From Otis tarda (taxonomy: Eukaryota; Chordata; Aves; Otidiformes; Otididae): a DNA stretch of 64,000 nt. The stretch covers positions 92,979,963 through 93,043,962 of the forward strand of contig CM048554.1 of the NCBI GenBank assembly GCA_026413225.1, written 5' to 3'. The number at the start of each line of letters is the position of its first letter. Positions within the stretch are counted from its first letter, which is position 1. Below are positions 50,801-62,815 of the stretch, piece by piece. The position numbers and the translations under genes are program-made. A model generated the notes under the pieces. It did not search any database, was not told the origin of the DNA, and saw only the letters and a program-made list of their open reading frames with translations.

Positions 50801-53800
50801 ATTTTGCAGTCATGCTTAAAGTAACAAGTCTCAGACTGAAAGTGTGCAGAAATGTATTCGTAGTGGTGGAATCCCCTAGCCACTCCTCTTCAATTTCATG
50901 ACTATAAAATGAGAGCAAACAGTCCTATTCACATGTTTCTCACTGATAATTTGAACACTTGAAAATGATAGAGGTTGTTTAGTATAAACTTACTTATTTC
51001 TTGTACTAAAGAGTGCTTGTCAGGAAATATCTATTGTTTCTATGCCATCCGAGAAAGAATAAAGAGTGCATTCAAAATCCTGTGTTTGATGCTGGGCAGC
51101 CCCTCTCCAGGATGCGTGCTTCTAAAGCCACAGGCACCTCCTGCATATGTGATAGTAAAAGGTGTCATGATCTGATCACTTGAGATTCAGTTCTGCTCTG
51201 ATTTGTTTGCACTCATCTTCTGAAATCTTGTGAAATAACATTTTCTGGGTTTACGCAGGTTTTCACACTTAGCTAACAACTGTAAAACAACTTCCACTCT
51301 GGACTGGGGAGAGCAGGTCTATCCAATGCTGTCTGTAATTGCACACTCACTGTCTGTTCTTCAGGAAGCACATGAATATTAAATCCATTTCAAAAGAAAA
51401 AGGGCTAATTGCCACACATCTCAATATATGAGTCAATAATTTCTACAAACATATACCATAAAAACAGCAGGTGAGTTGAGAGAGTACTTTCCTCCTAAGT
51501 CACTTGAACTGAATTTTCAAATCAGCATTTTTTGAGACAAAAAGGAACAATTATGCCAACAATTTTGGATTTCCTTCTTTTTCTATTTCTTCCTCTCATG
51601 CCTTGTCAGTATGAATAATGAAGGGTAAACACCCAACTGGTTATACATTCAATATCAATCTGGCTTTCTCCTGAAAATGGAATATGCTACATTCTGTGTA
51701 ATATGATGGTGCGAAGTAAGGGAGAAAGAATAAGAAACCCCAACATAAGGATGATTTTCTTTCGCTCAGTCAATGACATTTTTAGAATTTTTCCTGTATG
51801 TAATGATAAACAGCTTCAATTTCAGTTGAAAATGTATGAAATTTATTTCTTTACATTTTAAGTAATCCTTGTCCAAACCAAGAAAATGTAAGAAAATGAT
51901 ATTAACTATTAGTAACAAATGTTCACTCAGTCAAGCTCTGTTTACAATAGCATTACCTCTAACAGCCAATGTCACAGAGCAAACAAAAAATAAACTGTCA
52001 TGCCAGATTCTTATGGAAATGAATGTATGAAATGGAGGTCTGCAGCGTAATCCATTTAACCAACATAGAATATGCTGTAACGCTTTGCTATAAAGCTTCA
52101 GACAGATCCCAAGCAAACATTTACTGCCTGCGTTGAGGAAGGGAGAGGCGTTCTCAAGCTTTTACTGCAGGATGCACTATTTCTCCCAGCCATTCAAAGC
52201 TCATTAGCTGTCACGGTGGAGGCAAAGAGCAACTGCGACATGGGCCGCTAAAAATACCTCTTATTGGCATCTGTTCTCTGGTATTTTGTGTTCATTGGAA
52301 CCTTCAGTGGGTGTGTGAAATTTTCCAGCTGCTTATAATATATAGGAGTGAGCCTTAAAAGACTCGGTTACAGACCCTGTGTTATAGAGAAGGGAAAGTT
52401 TAGAAGAGGGACAAATAAAAAGGGTATCACTACATGCTAGAAAACTGTACACTGCTGTACAATGCACAGAAGTTGACTCACAAATTACAATTTTTGTAAA
52501 TTATGTTGAAAGTCTATCCAAAGGCTGACTGTTTCTACTATTTCCAAAAGCTTGCCAGACATATACTAATTTTTCACCCTGTGAGTGTCTGCTTGATTTC
52601 TTCTCAGTATATAGCAGATTGGAAGTGACTTCTTATTTTTGCTTGTAAAAAACGTTAAACATATTTTTTTTTCCAGAATGCCATATGTGATAGTTTCACC
52701 TACATTTTTGACTCCCAATAAAACAAATAAAAAGCTGAGAAAGAGGAACTGGTCTTTTAGGTTTATTTTATTAGTTTAGTCAACACTCTGGAGAAATCAA
52801 AATCAGCAGGGCAAAGAGGCAGAAACCACCAAGCAGGACTCTGAGCCAAGATCATCTACTGTACAGGAGCACAGCATGCACTGGAGGGGACAAAGCATGC
52901 CCTGTGCCGCTGCTCATTTTTGCTACCAACCATCTTCAGCACATTAAATGCCCCAATAGCGGCAACACAAACTGCGAGGCTTATTCAATGGCAAGATGCT
53001 TATAGTGCATTCTGTAGCTAATTTCCAAATATAAAAGTTTTCTGCCCTACTGCTTTCTCTTATGTTACATATTTAGAACAAAAACATGTAAAAGAGAAGA
53101 AAAGTTGGTCAATGTTTCTTTATGATTTCTCATAGAAAAAAAAAAGCCACTTAAAGGAATCAGGAAGCTAACTTGCAAATAACAATTCAATGAAATGCTG
53201 TGGGTCTTGTCAGCTATCTGAGCTGTTATTTGCAGCAGATATAACAACTGTCTGCAGCAGGTGGTTGGCCAAAAACAATAAAAGGCATGAGGAACACAGA
53301 ACTACTTGCAGTCAATTAAGGAAGTGTCATATTATCTGGCATTAGTTATACTAAACAATAATAAAGTTACAGAAGTCTAAATGACCTCCCATGGTAGAAA
53401 GGGAAAGAGGTCCACCACAACCCATATCCAGTGAAAGAAGCCTCAGTGACTTAGGGAAAATCCACCCACATTATAACCTCTTTCCAACTATTTAATGTGC
53501 ATTCTGAAATGACTATAGAATACAGCTGAGATAAGCCGAAAGCTTCCTGCTTAAAAATTATTGCCGAAGATAGTGGTTCACTGTGTCTCCATAGAGAAAT
53601 TGAATAAGACTTTACTTCCATCAGCAAATCTAGTGAGAAGAGCATCAATCATATCACTTTGTGGACTACTTTGTGATTACTAAGCAACTATTTTTTTTTC
53701 TAAGTTGTAGGACAAGACACCATTCCTTATGAGATGATTAACGAGGAATTACCACTTAGAGAATGGAAGAGAGCAAGTTCATTCACTGTGATGTTGATCC

Positions 53801-54459
53801 TAGCTTGGTGATGCTCAATATATTTTCATGATTAATTTCCAGTTACAGGGATTAGTAAATTCACATAATCAGAGAGATGAGTTGGTAAAAAAGCAACAAG
53901 CATAGCTATTTATAAGAATATCAGATGTCTCTCTGAGATTGTTTGTATTGCTCATAAGGGTTTTCCATTTCAAGGAGACAATGAGTAAACAAATTAACTG
54001 TAATATGCTAAAGATAATGACAAAATAATTTATTTTTCATAGATCCCCACTGACAATTCCAGTGCATGGCTAAGCACACTTAATCAGTTCTTCCCAAGAA
54101 AAAGTTATTTACTGCAAAGTAATAGTGTATTTGTAAGCCTCTTAGAGTAATGAAGAGAAAACTTACAAGAGAAAGCAAAAGAATGCATTGAACCAACAAA
54201 ATCACCTGTTTCTGTGATCTGTAAAAGTACACCAGTGACTCTCAGGAACTTGGATAGTGTGAAATTTATTAAGAGTTAACAGCTTTGGCAACCTCAGGGA
54301 TTTTCAATGGCAATTATGCAACATTCAGAACTCAACCAGCCTGACTCTGTCATGGACCCTTCCGCAGAGGAAGTTGCATCAGAAAAAAATTGTATCTGGT
54401 TTTCCTTTTTTGAGATATGCAGTATTAGATGGTGATAAAGGAAATTTAATTCCAACAAA
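41871..54459. other. Long non-coding stretch
   Basis: No gene is supported over this stretch. Frames at 45507-45827, 45906-46260, 47189-47521, 48927-49268 and 50242-50592 carry no recognised domain. The last is a T-rich artefact. A GC-richer patch lies at 43330-43560. A 13-bp tandem duplication lies at 48208-48233. The part at 44440-45400 and the part around 52120-52320 have the look of conserved non-coding DNA (homeodomain-like TAATTA/ATTA words, few simple repeats). That is an impression only. Confidence 0.45.
48208..48233. repeat. 13-bp tandem duplication
   Basis: GTTTCTCCAAAC at 48208-48219 is repeated at 48221-48232. Each copy is followed by one variable base (A, T). Confidence 0.8.
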
Positions 54460-54945
54460 GTGGAATGAAACGGAGCAGACGCAGCAAGCAAATGGAGTGG
54501 GAGGAGAGAATTTCGCACCACAGCTTTTATCCCCAGCCCACCTCTGGCCCCCAGAACTATGAAGAACATTGCCTGTGAACTCTGAGGAGTGCAGTGTGGC
54601 ATTTGTGCCTGCCTCCCCAGGACCAACTGTTCCCTTGGTGATAACGCTGCTAAGTTAAAAGTGTACTGCAGGTTGCCAGCCCTGCAACCCGAACCTCTTC
54701 CCATTGCTATTGCCAGGAGCGATCCCACTGCTCAGAGGCGAGGGCTCACGCTGCGCTATGGGGCAGTGACACTTCGGATATCCGCTGCCAGGCAGCTGTA
54801 CAACACTCGATCCTGGCAGCGCCCGCTCCTGCGGCCAAGAGGAGTGAGAGCCTGGGATAAAGACATGGAGCATGCCTGGGCAGGCATCCTTGCGGAAGGT
54901 TCAGACACCAGCCCAGTTTTCTGCATGAAGTCATCCTCGTAAACA
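54460..54945. other. GC-richer patch open in several frames
   Basis: This block is clearly richer in GC and CpG than its surroundings. It is open for 144 codons on minus (54294-54728) and 117 codons on plus (54589-54942). Neither product shows a known domain, and frames open on both strands point to composition rather than coding. It could be an old unrecognised repeat or a small CpG-rich regulatory element. Confidence 0.35.
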
Positions 54946-57489
54946 GGGAACATGGATGGGAAGTAGATCTGAAGGTGGAAATGCGTTAGGCCAGAGCTTT
55001 ATATACGGTGTCAGTGGGACCCACGAATACCAGGATGGCAAACGTGTCACCTCAGTGCCAGGCCGCAGCTAGCAGTGTGATTCACAAATACAGTGGGGCA
55101 CCTGACTGGTATCTGCCGTAACATTTAGAGGGTATATGCTTTAAATAATAACAAACACTTTTATTTAACATTTCTTTTACTTTTTACAAAACAAAAACAA
55201 TCGTAAAAAATAATCCATGAGATTTCTAAATTAACAGGTAGAAGACAAAGAACAGAGAAATCAGGGGTGGAGCTGAGGCTAAACTGGGAATTTGGAGAGT
55301 GTGCTGAGGAGAGGGAGAGTTAATGAAGCAAAGGAAGGATAATGATAATAAAATGGCCCAGGACAATGGTGATGAGAGATAAAGAGAAAGCTGGAGAAGA
55401 CAACAGGTGAGAATTTAGTCATCAGTGAAATAGGCCCAGGGAAGGTGACAGTCCGTGGACTAGGAGAACTGATAGGAAATTCACAGTCTATGCACTACTG
55501 CATTGACAAGATGAGAAAATTAGTTGTGGAAATACCCGCTTTTTGATTCACATGCTATTTATCTCGTGATCCTATCACAATCCCTCATCAAATTATCTCA
55601 TGAATTACAAGTTATAAAACTTCAGCAACTCCAAATACTCTCACACGGTTTGCAGAATAAAGCTGGACCCTAATATTGGTACCACCCGAAAAAGTAGTCT
55701 AGCTTCCAGAACTTGTCACGGATGTGTGACACAGAGTTTTTCATCATTGTTCAAGGATAAATCAAGAATTACTTATGGCAACCAAACAGTGAATTAAAAG
55801 AAAAAAGAAAGAAGTAAAAAACTTGTACCAACTCCCTCTTCCACTTTTTAATAATACAGATCCATATATTTTAATGGTGGTATACCAATGCAACTGAATG
55901 TAGGTATTTATTTATTCAGTAAGGGATGATGTGACTAGATCACTGCAAACCAACACATCCTAGAAGTTACTTTGTCCTAAGTATCTCAGTATATAGCAAG
56001 GGCTAAAGAAGATACAAAGCTATACAGAAGGTGCTAAAATATATTTAATAAAATAAAGGTAAATGTAAACTCATATCAAAATAATCCATTTGGTTTTATA
56101 AGATTAATGTGGAATGATAACCTAACACTTGTCCAGTCAATAGGTTTCTACCTCTGAATATACACTGGGAATCTATTGTGTAGCATATACAAAGCTGTAA
56201 GGCATAGCGTCATTGCAAGTACTTTAATATTCAAGAGAATCCAACTTTTGAAGTCAAGACAAAAATACCATAATTAAAACTAAAAAGATGCAAAATCAGA
56301 AATAAGACTAACCTTTGATAATTCACGTGAATAGCATAGATAAAATTTGTTACTCTTTACATACCATAGGTTTTTCAACAAATCCCGTCTTTTTACTAGT
56401 TTTGTAATTGAAATTATAGTCTTGAATGCTTTAACTCCATGTTCTGATCATACAAAATGACATTTTGAGCTCCACACATTGTGACTGTAAATCCAAAAGA
56501 GATAAAAACAAACAGAGGGAACATTTACTTCTCTATCTCCCGGTTTGTAGCGCACAGCTGAGTGAACACCAATACAAAATGTAGAATGCAAGAGTGTCTT
56601 GTATTGCAACGTTCTTCTCTGTCCCCCAGATGTCATACCCATGAAGGATAGCTTATATTTGATGCAGCACGATCTTTTCATGCAGAGCACTCACACCATA
56701 TTTTGTTATTAAAAATATTTTTAAAATTCTAAATGAAAATAACCTGCCCTTGACTTCCTTTTGTGAGAGGAAATACATCCAGGGCTGGGCATGTTGGAGT
56801 GCCAGGAACACACAGCTCCTTTGCTTTTTAAAAAACAAGGCACTTACTTATGAATTGCTCTTTAAGCGAACAGAGTCAGTGGGAATTTGATAGCATTTTG
56901 CCAGAGGAATGTTTTGCCTGTGGGCTAGAACTGCTATGGGCACCACAGTGTCACTTCAGTGAACTCCAGCTAACCAGGGCATGCGTGAATGACTTCTTTA
57001 TGCAAGGCCCTCACAGCCAACAGGCATCTGAAGGAAACAGTCTGTTTTGAGAAATACTAGCCTTAGTCTCCTCCTCAGTCCCTCAGTCTATAAAAATAAA
57101 AAGTTAGCTTAAATATGTACTAGAGAAATAAAACTGCATCCAGATAAAATTTATTCACTCCTAGGCAACTGTGTTTCCATTTCTAGCTTACCGGTAGAAG
57201 ATGAATTTGCGACTTAAGGGTAGAATTTTACAAGTGGGAATATAGCAAAAGAGGTACCTTTATACAGTACAGCTTTCTCTGCTTTGGAATGTGATCTTTC
57301 AGACTGCTCTGTGTTGCATAGCTGAACCTCATTAATGTTTACTTCACAGTTAGTACTTATTATATTTCTAAAATTCTTTTGTTTCTAAAACTGTACATTT
57401 TAAAAAAATTACTGTACAGCCAAGATACTTTTCTTAAAGAAATACACTCATTTTACCTGCTCTGAGTGTTAGTCTAGAATATTTGATAA
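54946..57489. other. Unique AT-rich non-coding stretch
   Basis: Short uninformative frames only. The purine-rich segment at 55240-55450 has no recognisable structure. Nothing nameable. Confidence 0.5.
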
Positions 57490-58836
57490 GCATGTGATGA
57501 CTGGAAGAGAGGGAACATAACCCCCATTTTTAAAAAGGGGAGTAAGGAAGACCCGGGCAACTACAGGCCGGTCAGCCTCACCTCTGTGCCTGGCAAGGTC
57601 ATGGAGCAGATTCTCCTGGAAACCATGCTAAGGCACATGGAGAGCAAGGAGGTGGTTGGTGACAGCCAACATGGCTTCACCAAGGGCAGATCGTGCCTGA
57701 CCAATTTGGTGGCCTTTTATGACGGGGTAACAGCATCGGTGGACAAGGGACGGGCAACGGATATCGTCTACCTGGACTTGTGCAAAGCTTTTGACACTGT
57801 CCCGCATAACATCCTTCTCTCTAAATTAGAGAGGCATGGGTTCGATGGATGGACCACTCGGTGGATAAGGAGTTGGCTGGATGGCCGCACTCAGAGAGTG
57901 GTGGTCAACGGCTCAATGTCCAAGTGGAGACCGGTCACCAGTGGCGTCCCTCAGGGGTCCGTGTTGGGCCCGGCCCTGTTCAACATCTTTGTCGGCGACA
58001 TGGACAGTGGGATAGAGTGCACCCTCAGCAAGTTCGCCGATGACACCAAGCTGTGTGGTGCCGTCGACTCGCTGGAAGAGAGGGATGCCATCCAGAGGGA
58101 CCTTGACAGGCTGGAGAGGTGGGCCCGTGCCAACCTCATGAAGTTCAACCAGGCCAAGTGCAAGGTCCTGCACCTGGGTCGTGGCAATCCCAGGCACAAA
58201 TACAGGCTGGGCGGAGAATGGATTGAGAGCAGCCCTGAGGAGAAAGACTTGGGAGTGCTGGTAGACGAGAGGCTCAACATGAGCGGGCAATGCGCCCTTG
58301 CAGCCCAGAAGGCCAACCGCATCCTGGGCTGCATCAAGAGGAGCGTGGCCAGCAGGTCGAGGGAGGTGATTCTGCCCCTCTACTCTGCCCTGGTGAGACC
58401 CCACCTGGAGTACTGCATCCAGCTCTGGAGCCCCCAACACAAGAAGGACATGGACCAGTTGGAAAGGGTCCAGAGGAGGGCCACCAAGATGATCAGAGGG
58501 CTGGAGCACCTCTCCTATGAGGACAGGCTGAGAGAGTTGGGGCTGTTCAGCCTGGAGAAGAGGAGGCTCCGGGGAGACCTGATAGCGGTCTTCCAATACC
58601 TCAAGGGGGCCTACAGGAAAGATGGGGAGAGGCTGTTCAGTAGGGCCTGTTGTGATAGGACAAGGGGTAATGGGTTTAAATTAGAAGGAGGTAGGTTTAG
58701 ATTAGATATTAGAAAAAAATTTTTTACAATGAGAGTTGTAGAGCACTGGAACAGGTTGCCCAGAGAGGTGGTGGATGCCCCATCCCTGGAAGTGTTCAAG
58801 GCCAGGCTGGATGAGGCTCTGAGCAACCTGATCTAG
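57490..58836 (+). CDS. Partial CR1 reverse transcriptase ORF (C-terminal part)
   Basis: The open frame follows a TAA at 57487-57489 and ends TAG at 58834-58836, about 448 codons. The real start codon lies in the lost 5' part, and a GTG at 57586 should not be taken as a start. Counting from that GTG codon as 1, the RT motifs are: [12 protein letters not shown] (about 29-40); motif [14 protein letters not shown] (62-74); motif [15 protein letters not shown] (120-133); catalytic motif C FADDTK (150-155, FADD at 58033-58044); then [12 protein letters not shown]. After RT come the conserved CR1 C-terminal blocks [48 protein letters not shown] and [16 protein letters not shown]. The catalytic Asp residues are intact and there is no frameshift. 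It acts in nature on its own RNA 3' end at the target site. Without endonuclease and N-terminal RT this copy cannot mobilise itself. Confidence 0.93.
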   Translation, partial: ACDDWKRGNITPIFKKGSKEDPGNYRPVSLTSVPGKVMEQILLETMLRHMESKEVVGDSQHGFTKGRSCLTNLVAFYDGVTASVDKGRATDIVYLDLCKAFDTVPHNILLSKLERHGFDGWTTRWIRSWLDGRTQRVVVNGSMSKWRPVTSGVPQGSVLGPALFNIFVGDMDSGIECTLSKFADDTKLCGAVDSLEERDAIQRDLDRLERWARANLMKFNQAKCKVLHLGRGNPRHKYRLGGEWIESSPEEKDLGVLVDERLNMSGQCALAAQKANRILGCIKRSVASRSREVILPLYSALVRPHLEYCIQLWSPQHKKDMDQLERVQRRATKMIRGLEHLSYEDRLRELGLFSLEKRRLRGDLIAVFQYLKGAYRKDGERLFSRACCDRTRGNGFKLEGGRFRLDIRKKFFTMRVVEHWNRLPREVVDAPSLEVFKARLDEALSNLI

Positions 58837-58906
58837 TCAGGGATGTCCCTGCTCTTGCAGGGGGGTTGGACTAGATGACCTTTGAAGGTCCCTTCCAACT
58901 CTAACC

Positions 58907-58930
58907 ATTCTATGATTCTATGATTCTATG
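58907..58930 (+). repeat. CR1 3'-terminal octamer repeats (ATTCTATG x3)
   Basis: Three perfect tandem copies of ATTCTATG end the element, directly followed by unrelated AT-rich DNA. In CR1 the 3' octamers take the place of a poly(A) tail and are the recognition end for reverse transcription. Confidence 0.95.
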
Positions 58931-60900
58931 TAAAACTATTATTTAAATTCCTTGGTAGAGGGAATAATAAAATCTGAATTCTTCATGATAAAATTTGAAT
59001 TGTATAAGCATGAACATTCTCTTTTTTAATTACTCTCTCATATTTGAGTTGCTTAAACAGAGCTGACAAGGCCTAAAAAGATGCAATAAATATGCACACA
59101 TATGTGTGTAAATGTAATAATAAATAACTATTAAGCACAACTTATGAAAACACAGGAGACAAACAATAGCAATTTAATGTCTCTCTCAAGATGGAATGAA
59201 AAGGCTTTTCATCTCCAGGTGTATGGCATTCAGAATAATCTCCTTAAATAAGCTTTTAGCAAGCAAGAAGAATGTGCTGTTGTTTATTCTGAAGCCTATC
59301 ACAACACAGAGCACAAAGATGAAAGAAGCATGAGATAATTTTTTCTTTAAATTAGATTTTTAAAAAGTGAAGAAGACGCTGCTGTTTCTTTAAAGATGAA
59401 ACACATTTTAACCTAAATTACATTAAAATATCTCAACTAATGGTGATATAATGTTCCTGGTGTGCTAATACAGTAACATTCAGATAATAATTAAAAACAG
59501 CAATATAAATTAAGTCTTTTCCACTAAATTGGTCTGAGTAGTTCCTGCTCAATGGCATTGAGCACAACATTAAAGCATATTGAAAACATTTTTGTATTGC
59601 TAATATTGATAGTGTAGAATTGTGAATTCATTGCAGCGGCATCTGGGGATCAAAACACAGGAAAATAAATGCCATATCTGCATGGTCACATGTATATTTT
59701 CATCCAATCATGCTGTAACGTATGCAAATCCACTATCAGTTTTGAGGATCTAGGAGCTCCTAAGGAATGCGTGTTTGAGTCTAATAAGATAACCAACCAC
59801 TCACACAATTAGAGGGTGCAGAGAAAATTTGGCAGAAAATACAACGAGATTTCACACATTTAGAAAAGAGAGTAATCAGTTAGTAAAACATTTAAATGAA
59901 TATTTTGGTGGTTTTTTTTTCTTTTTTATGATCTTGAGAAAGTTTGCCAGAGGAGTGATGATATGCCACAGATGCACATTTGCATATTTCCACTTCAAGA
60001 ATTACTGCTTGTTTTAGGAAAATCCTTCTAAGACACAACAGGGATTTTAAAACTACTTTACACTTTGTATTTTTTCATTATACCACAATATACGCAATTA
60101 AGTTACAGAGTCTTGTCATTTCTTTCAGTCTTCGGTTGGCGAATTCATGGAAGTGATTCTACTACTTCCACTAGCACAGCTGAATGGAAGATAAATAATA
60201 CAAAATGTTACACACTGAAGGAATAAATAAGACACCTTCCTGTGGAAATTTAATTAATATATATTGCTGTTTCCTTCAGATAATGAGTTGCTTTAAATTT
60301 ATTAATATAAAGCAGATACTAACATCCACTAATGATTTGCTTTCTTTAGTGGCTGTTGCACATATTAGTTATTTTCTTTCTCATTTAAACTGTATAATTT
60401 AATAATAAAAGTACTGAGTTCTTATTACAATCTAGATTAATTTTGTACCTCTCAATTATCTTCTTGACATCACGACAGGCTTTATAGCTCTTTGTTTTCT
60501 GAGTAGTTTGAAAAGCAAAAAAAAGACAATCTAAAAGAGGTAAAAGTCCAACAAACTAGCTAACTTAGCACAAATACTGACTCAAGGGAACTCTCCAAGT
60601 TCTCCAGACTATTAAGTAACAAGTAATGTCTTATTATGATGAGAGGGATAATGGTTGTCTTCTACACCCATGAACAAAGAATCACAAGAAAACCACAGGA
60701 AATACAGGCAGCAATATTTCCATCTGCAGCCTTCCTACTTTTCACTGTTTCGATTGCATCAAAAATGCACATCCTGAGCAGAACCCTTTGGTAAGGCACA
60801 ACAGATGGCAGGGCTTCTGGAAGAGAGGAGGCGGGATTGGGAATCTGGGACTGTTTTAACCTTGACTAGTATGATGCTGCGATGTGTTCAAAGGTAGACC
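58931..60900. other. Non-coding stretch, possibly conserved
   Basis: AT-rich, without simple repeats or recognisable transposons over 59150-59780. It contains an octamer-like ATGCAAAT (near 59723) and a perfect 14-bp palindrome CACACATATGTGTG (59095-59108). This resembles conserved non-coding DNA, but conservation cannot be seen from one sequence. Short frames are uninformative. Confidence 0.4.
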
Positions 60901-61005
60901 TTCTCAAATACGAAGAATGGGGATAGCATTACCTACTTTCTGGGGCTCCCATGAGAATTAATGGTCAGGCAATAATTTTAAAAAATGTTATATAATAGGT
61001 TTAAA
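60901..61005 (+). repeat. Possible MIR/CORE-SINE-like fragment
   Basis: The run 'aagaatggggatagcattacctactt...ctcccatgagaattaatgg...aaaatgtt' follows the order of the MIR-type 3' part (aaatggggataata.tacctac, gtgaggattaa, aatgtttgt). Old and imperfect, judged by eye. Confidence 0.42.
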
Positions 61006-62606
61006 ATGCTTGAGAAAATAGATAAAGATGGGTTAAAAACACAAAGGACTGTTGTTAGCATAATTCATCAAACTGTGAATATGTATGAACTCCTATTCCA
61101 CTTAAGTGTACGAAATAGAAAATTTTAAGACTCAGATGAAAAACCATGTATCTGCTCTATATTAAATCACCGTGAATAAGAACACAAATTAAAAAATTAA
61201 AAGTTTAGCCTAAGGACCTGCAAGAATATATACTGAGAATACAAAGAAAACACTAGACTACTTTTTTTTTTTTTATCTTATGTAATAAAGAGCGTCACTA
61301 TTCTGCTGTCGTAAATGCTATTCTGTCATTAATATCATGTCAGTGTATGCAGTTTAATTTACTTTTGATTAGATACGCATTGTGTGAGTCAGTGCAGATC
61401 TTAAAAATCTATTATAAAATACTGCAGTCAGGAGAACAATAGTTAATACAAAGCAATTGACTTCTTCTACTGATTGAGTTTGATTAGCATGAATAGCAGC
61501 CATACATGCACAGGAAGAAAATAAAACCCTGCAAAAGAACTCAGGGCTCCATACGACAAGGTGCTGGCACAGGAGTCCTGGTGATGCGTTTCCCTCAACA
61601 CATTTCCAAAAAGGAACAAAACAAAGCAAAAAAAATCCATTACAACAACATTTCTTATTTCCTTCTACACTTTTATTTTCCTGGCTTGCTTGGCTCCAGT
61701 AGAATGACTGGCATAATCAGAAAGTGTATTTTAGATATACTTAACAAGCTTAACTGTACTTGCTTTGTTTTTTATCCAAGATCCTCAACACGTTTAAAAC
61801 AGTCTTCTCTGTTAAAAGAGTAAATTGTGTAGTTGAAAACCCACAGGTGTCAGTGACGAGCAGCCAGGGGCTCACCACAAATGTCACTGCCATCAACAGG
61901 CAGTGCTTTGGTTTCTCAAGGACTGCCCTCACCACTGAGACTCAAACACGTCTGAAGACCACTAGACACCCAGGTGGGACAGTGAGGACCAACTGCTATG
62001 AACTGCCAGCTCCTGGAACTAACAGCTTGCATTTAGAGGAGTTATCAGTCTCTACTTCAAATACTATTTATGTGAATATTCTTTCTCCTCAATAAACACA
62101 CGCTGCCAGAACAGCCTGCTATCTTTGTTCTCCACTTTTCTTTCTTTACTTTCTAAAGAATTACACAACTAAGTCATGTTCAAGCACATTAAGAAAAACA
62201 TGTAGTTTGCTTGCATGCCACTCTCTGAAACAGGGGTATGTGAATGCAGATGATAAAAATAACTTCCACCTAATCACATCAGCAATAATCTGTACAAGTG
62301 AGCCACAGGACACTGGCAGCAAATGAGGAAATCTCTGTGGACATCATGCTGGCCAAGCACTGTAGGAATAAACAACAGCATACTTCTGCTAGTGCTACTC
62401 CAGTTTCGCAAGATGACATGTGTGACCTAGAGCTGCTGTCAGATTTGAGACACTGTAAACCTCTGCGTACATTATTTTCCTATCAGGTGTGACATTAACT
62501 TAAGCACTGAATCATATTTATTGCTAGACATATGACAAGCACATAAAACATGAACAGTAGAAAATTACAATGACTTGCAGTTCAGCCAAATACGTAGTGA
62601 CTAAGG
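61006..62606. other. Unique non-coding stretch
   Basis: A T-run lies near 61262-61276. The plus frame at 61760-62095 (111 codons) and the minus frame at 61369-61629 have no recognised domain. Nothing nameable. Confidence 0.45.
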
Positions 62607-62815
62607 GCTCAATTCAGTTGCCCAAACATTGGCACCCATTGCCACTGGAGATGTACTGAGACACCTGCACAGGGCTGGCAGATGACAGACAATCAGCAGG
62701 AGATCTGCATCCTCCAGAAGCCACAGCTGGTGGCCTGGAGATGATTTGAGAGCATTTCAAACAGCACCAGACGCCTGTGGCTAGGCACTGAAATGAACCC
62801 TAAAAAGATACCACA
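62607..62815. repeat. Possible dispersed avian repeat, family unknown
   Basis: The block from 'gggctcaattcagttgcc' to 'ggcactgaaatgaaccctaa' is GC-richer than its flanks, with abrupt edges. It contains 'cacagctggtggcctgga'. It gives a faint impression of a sequence seen repeatedly in birds, but I cannot name a family. Confidence 0.25.

Larger units (their letters stand above)
57490..58930 (+). mobile_element. Young-looking 5'-truncated CR1 LINE
   Basis: A CR1 non-LTR retrotransposon in plus orientation. The CR1-like sequence starts about 57498, inside the RT domain, and runs to the exact 3' terminus, three tandem ATTCTATG octamers (58907-58930). The endonuclease, ORF1 and the first part of RT are missing, the usual outcome of incomplete reverse transcription. 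The remaining frame is fully open, and CpG density is much higher than in the flanks. Both suggest a fairly recent insertion. Target duplications are not expected for CR1, and I see none. Confidence 0.95.

Noticed and set aside
54294..54728. 144-codon minus frame and 117-codon plus frame (54589-54942)
   Set aside because: Both strands are open because of local GC-richness. No domain, signal or splice pattern was recognised.
57913..58596. 227-codon minus-strand frame opposite the CR1 RT
   Set aside because: It is the antisense shadow of a strongly coding LINE frame, and similar antisense frames occur opposite the CR1 at 4865-5985.
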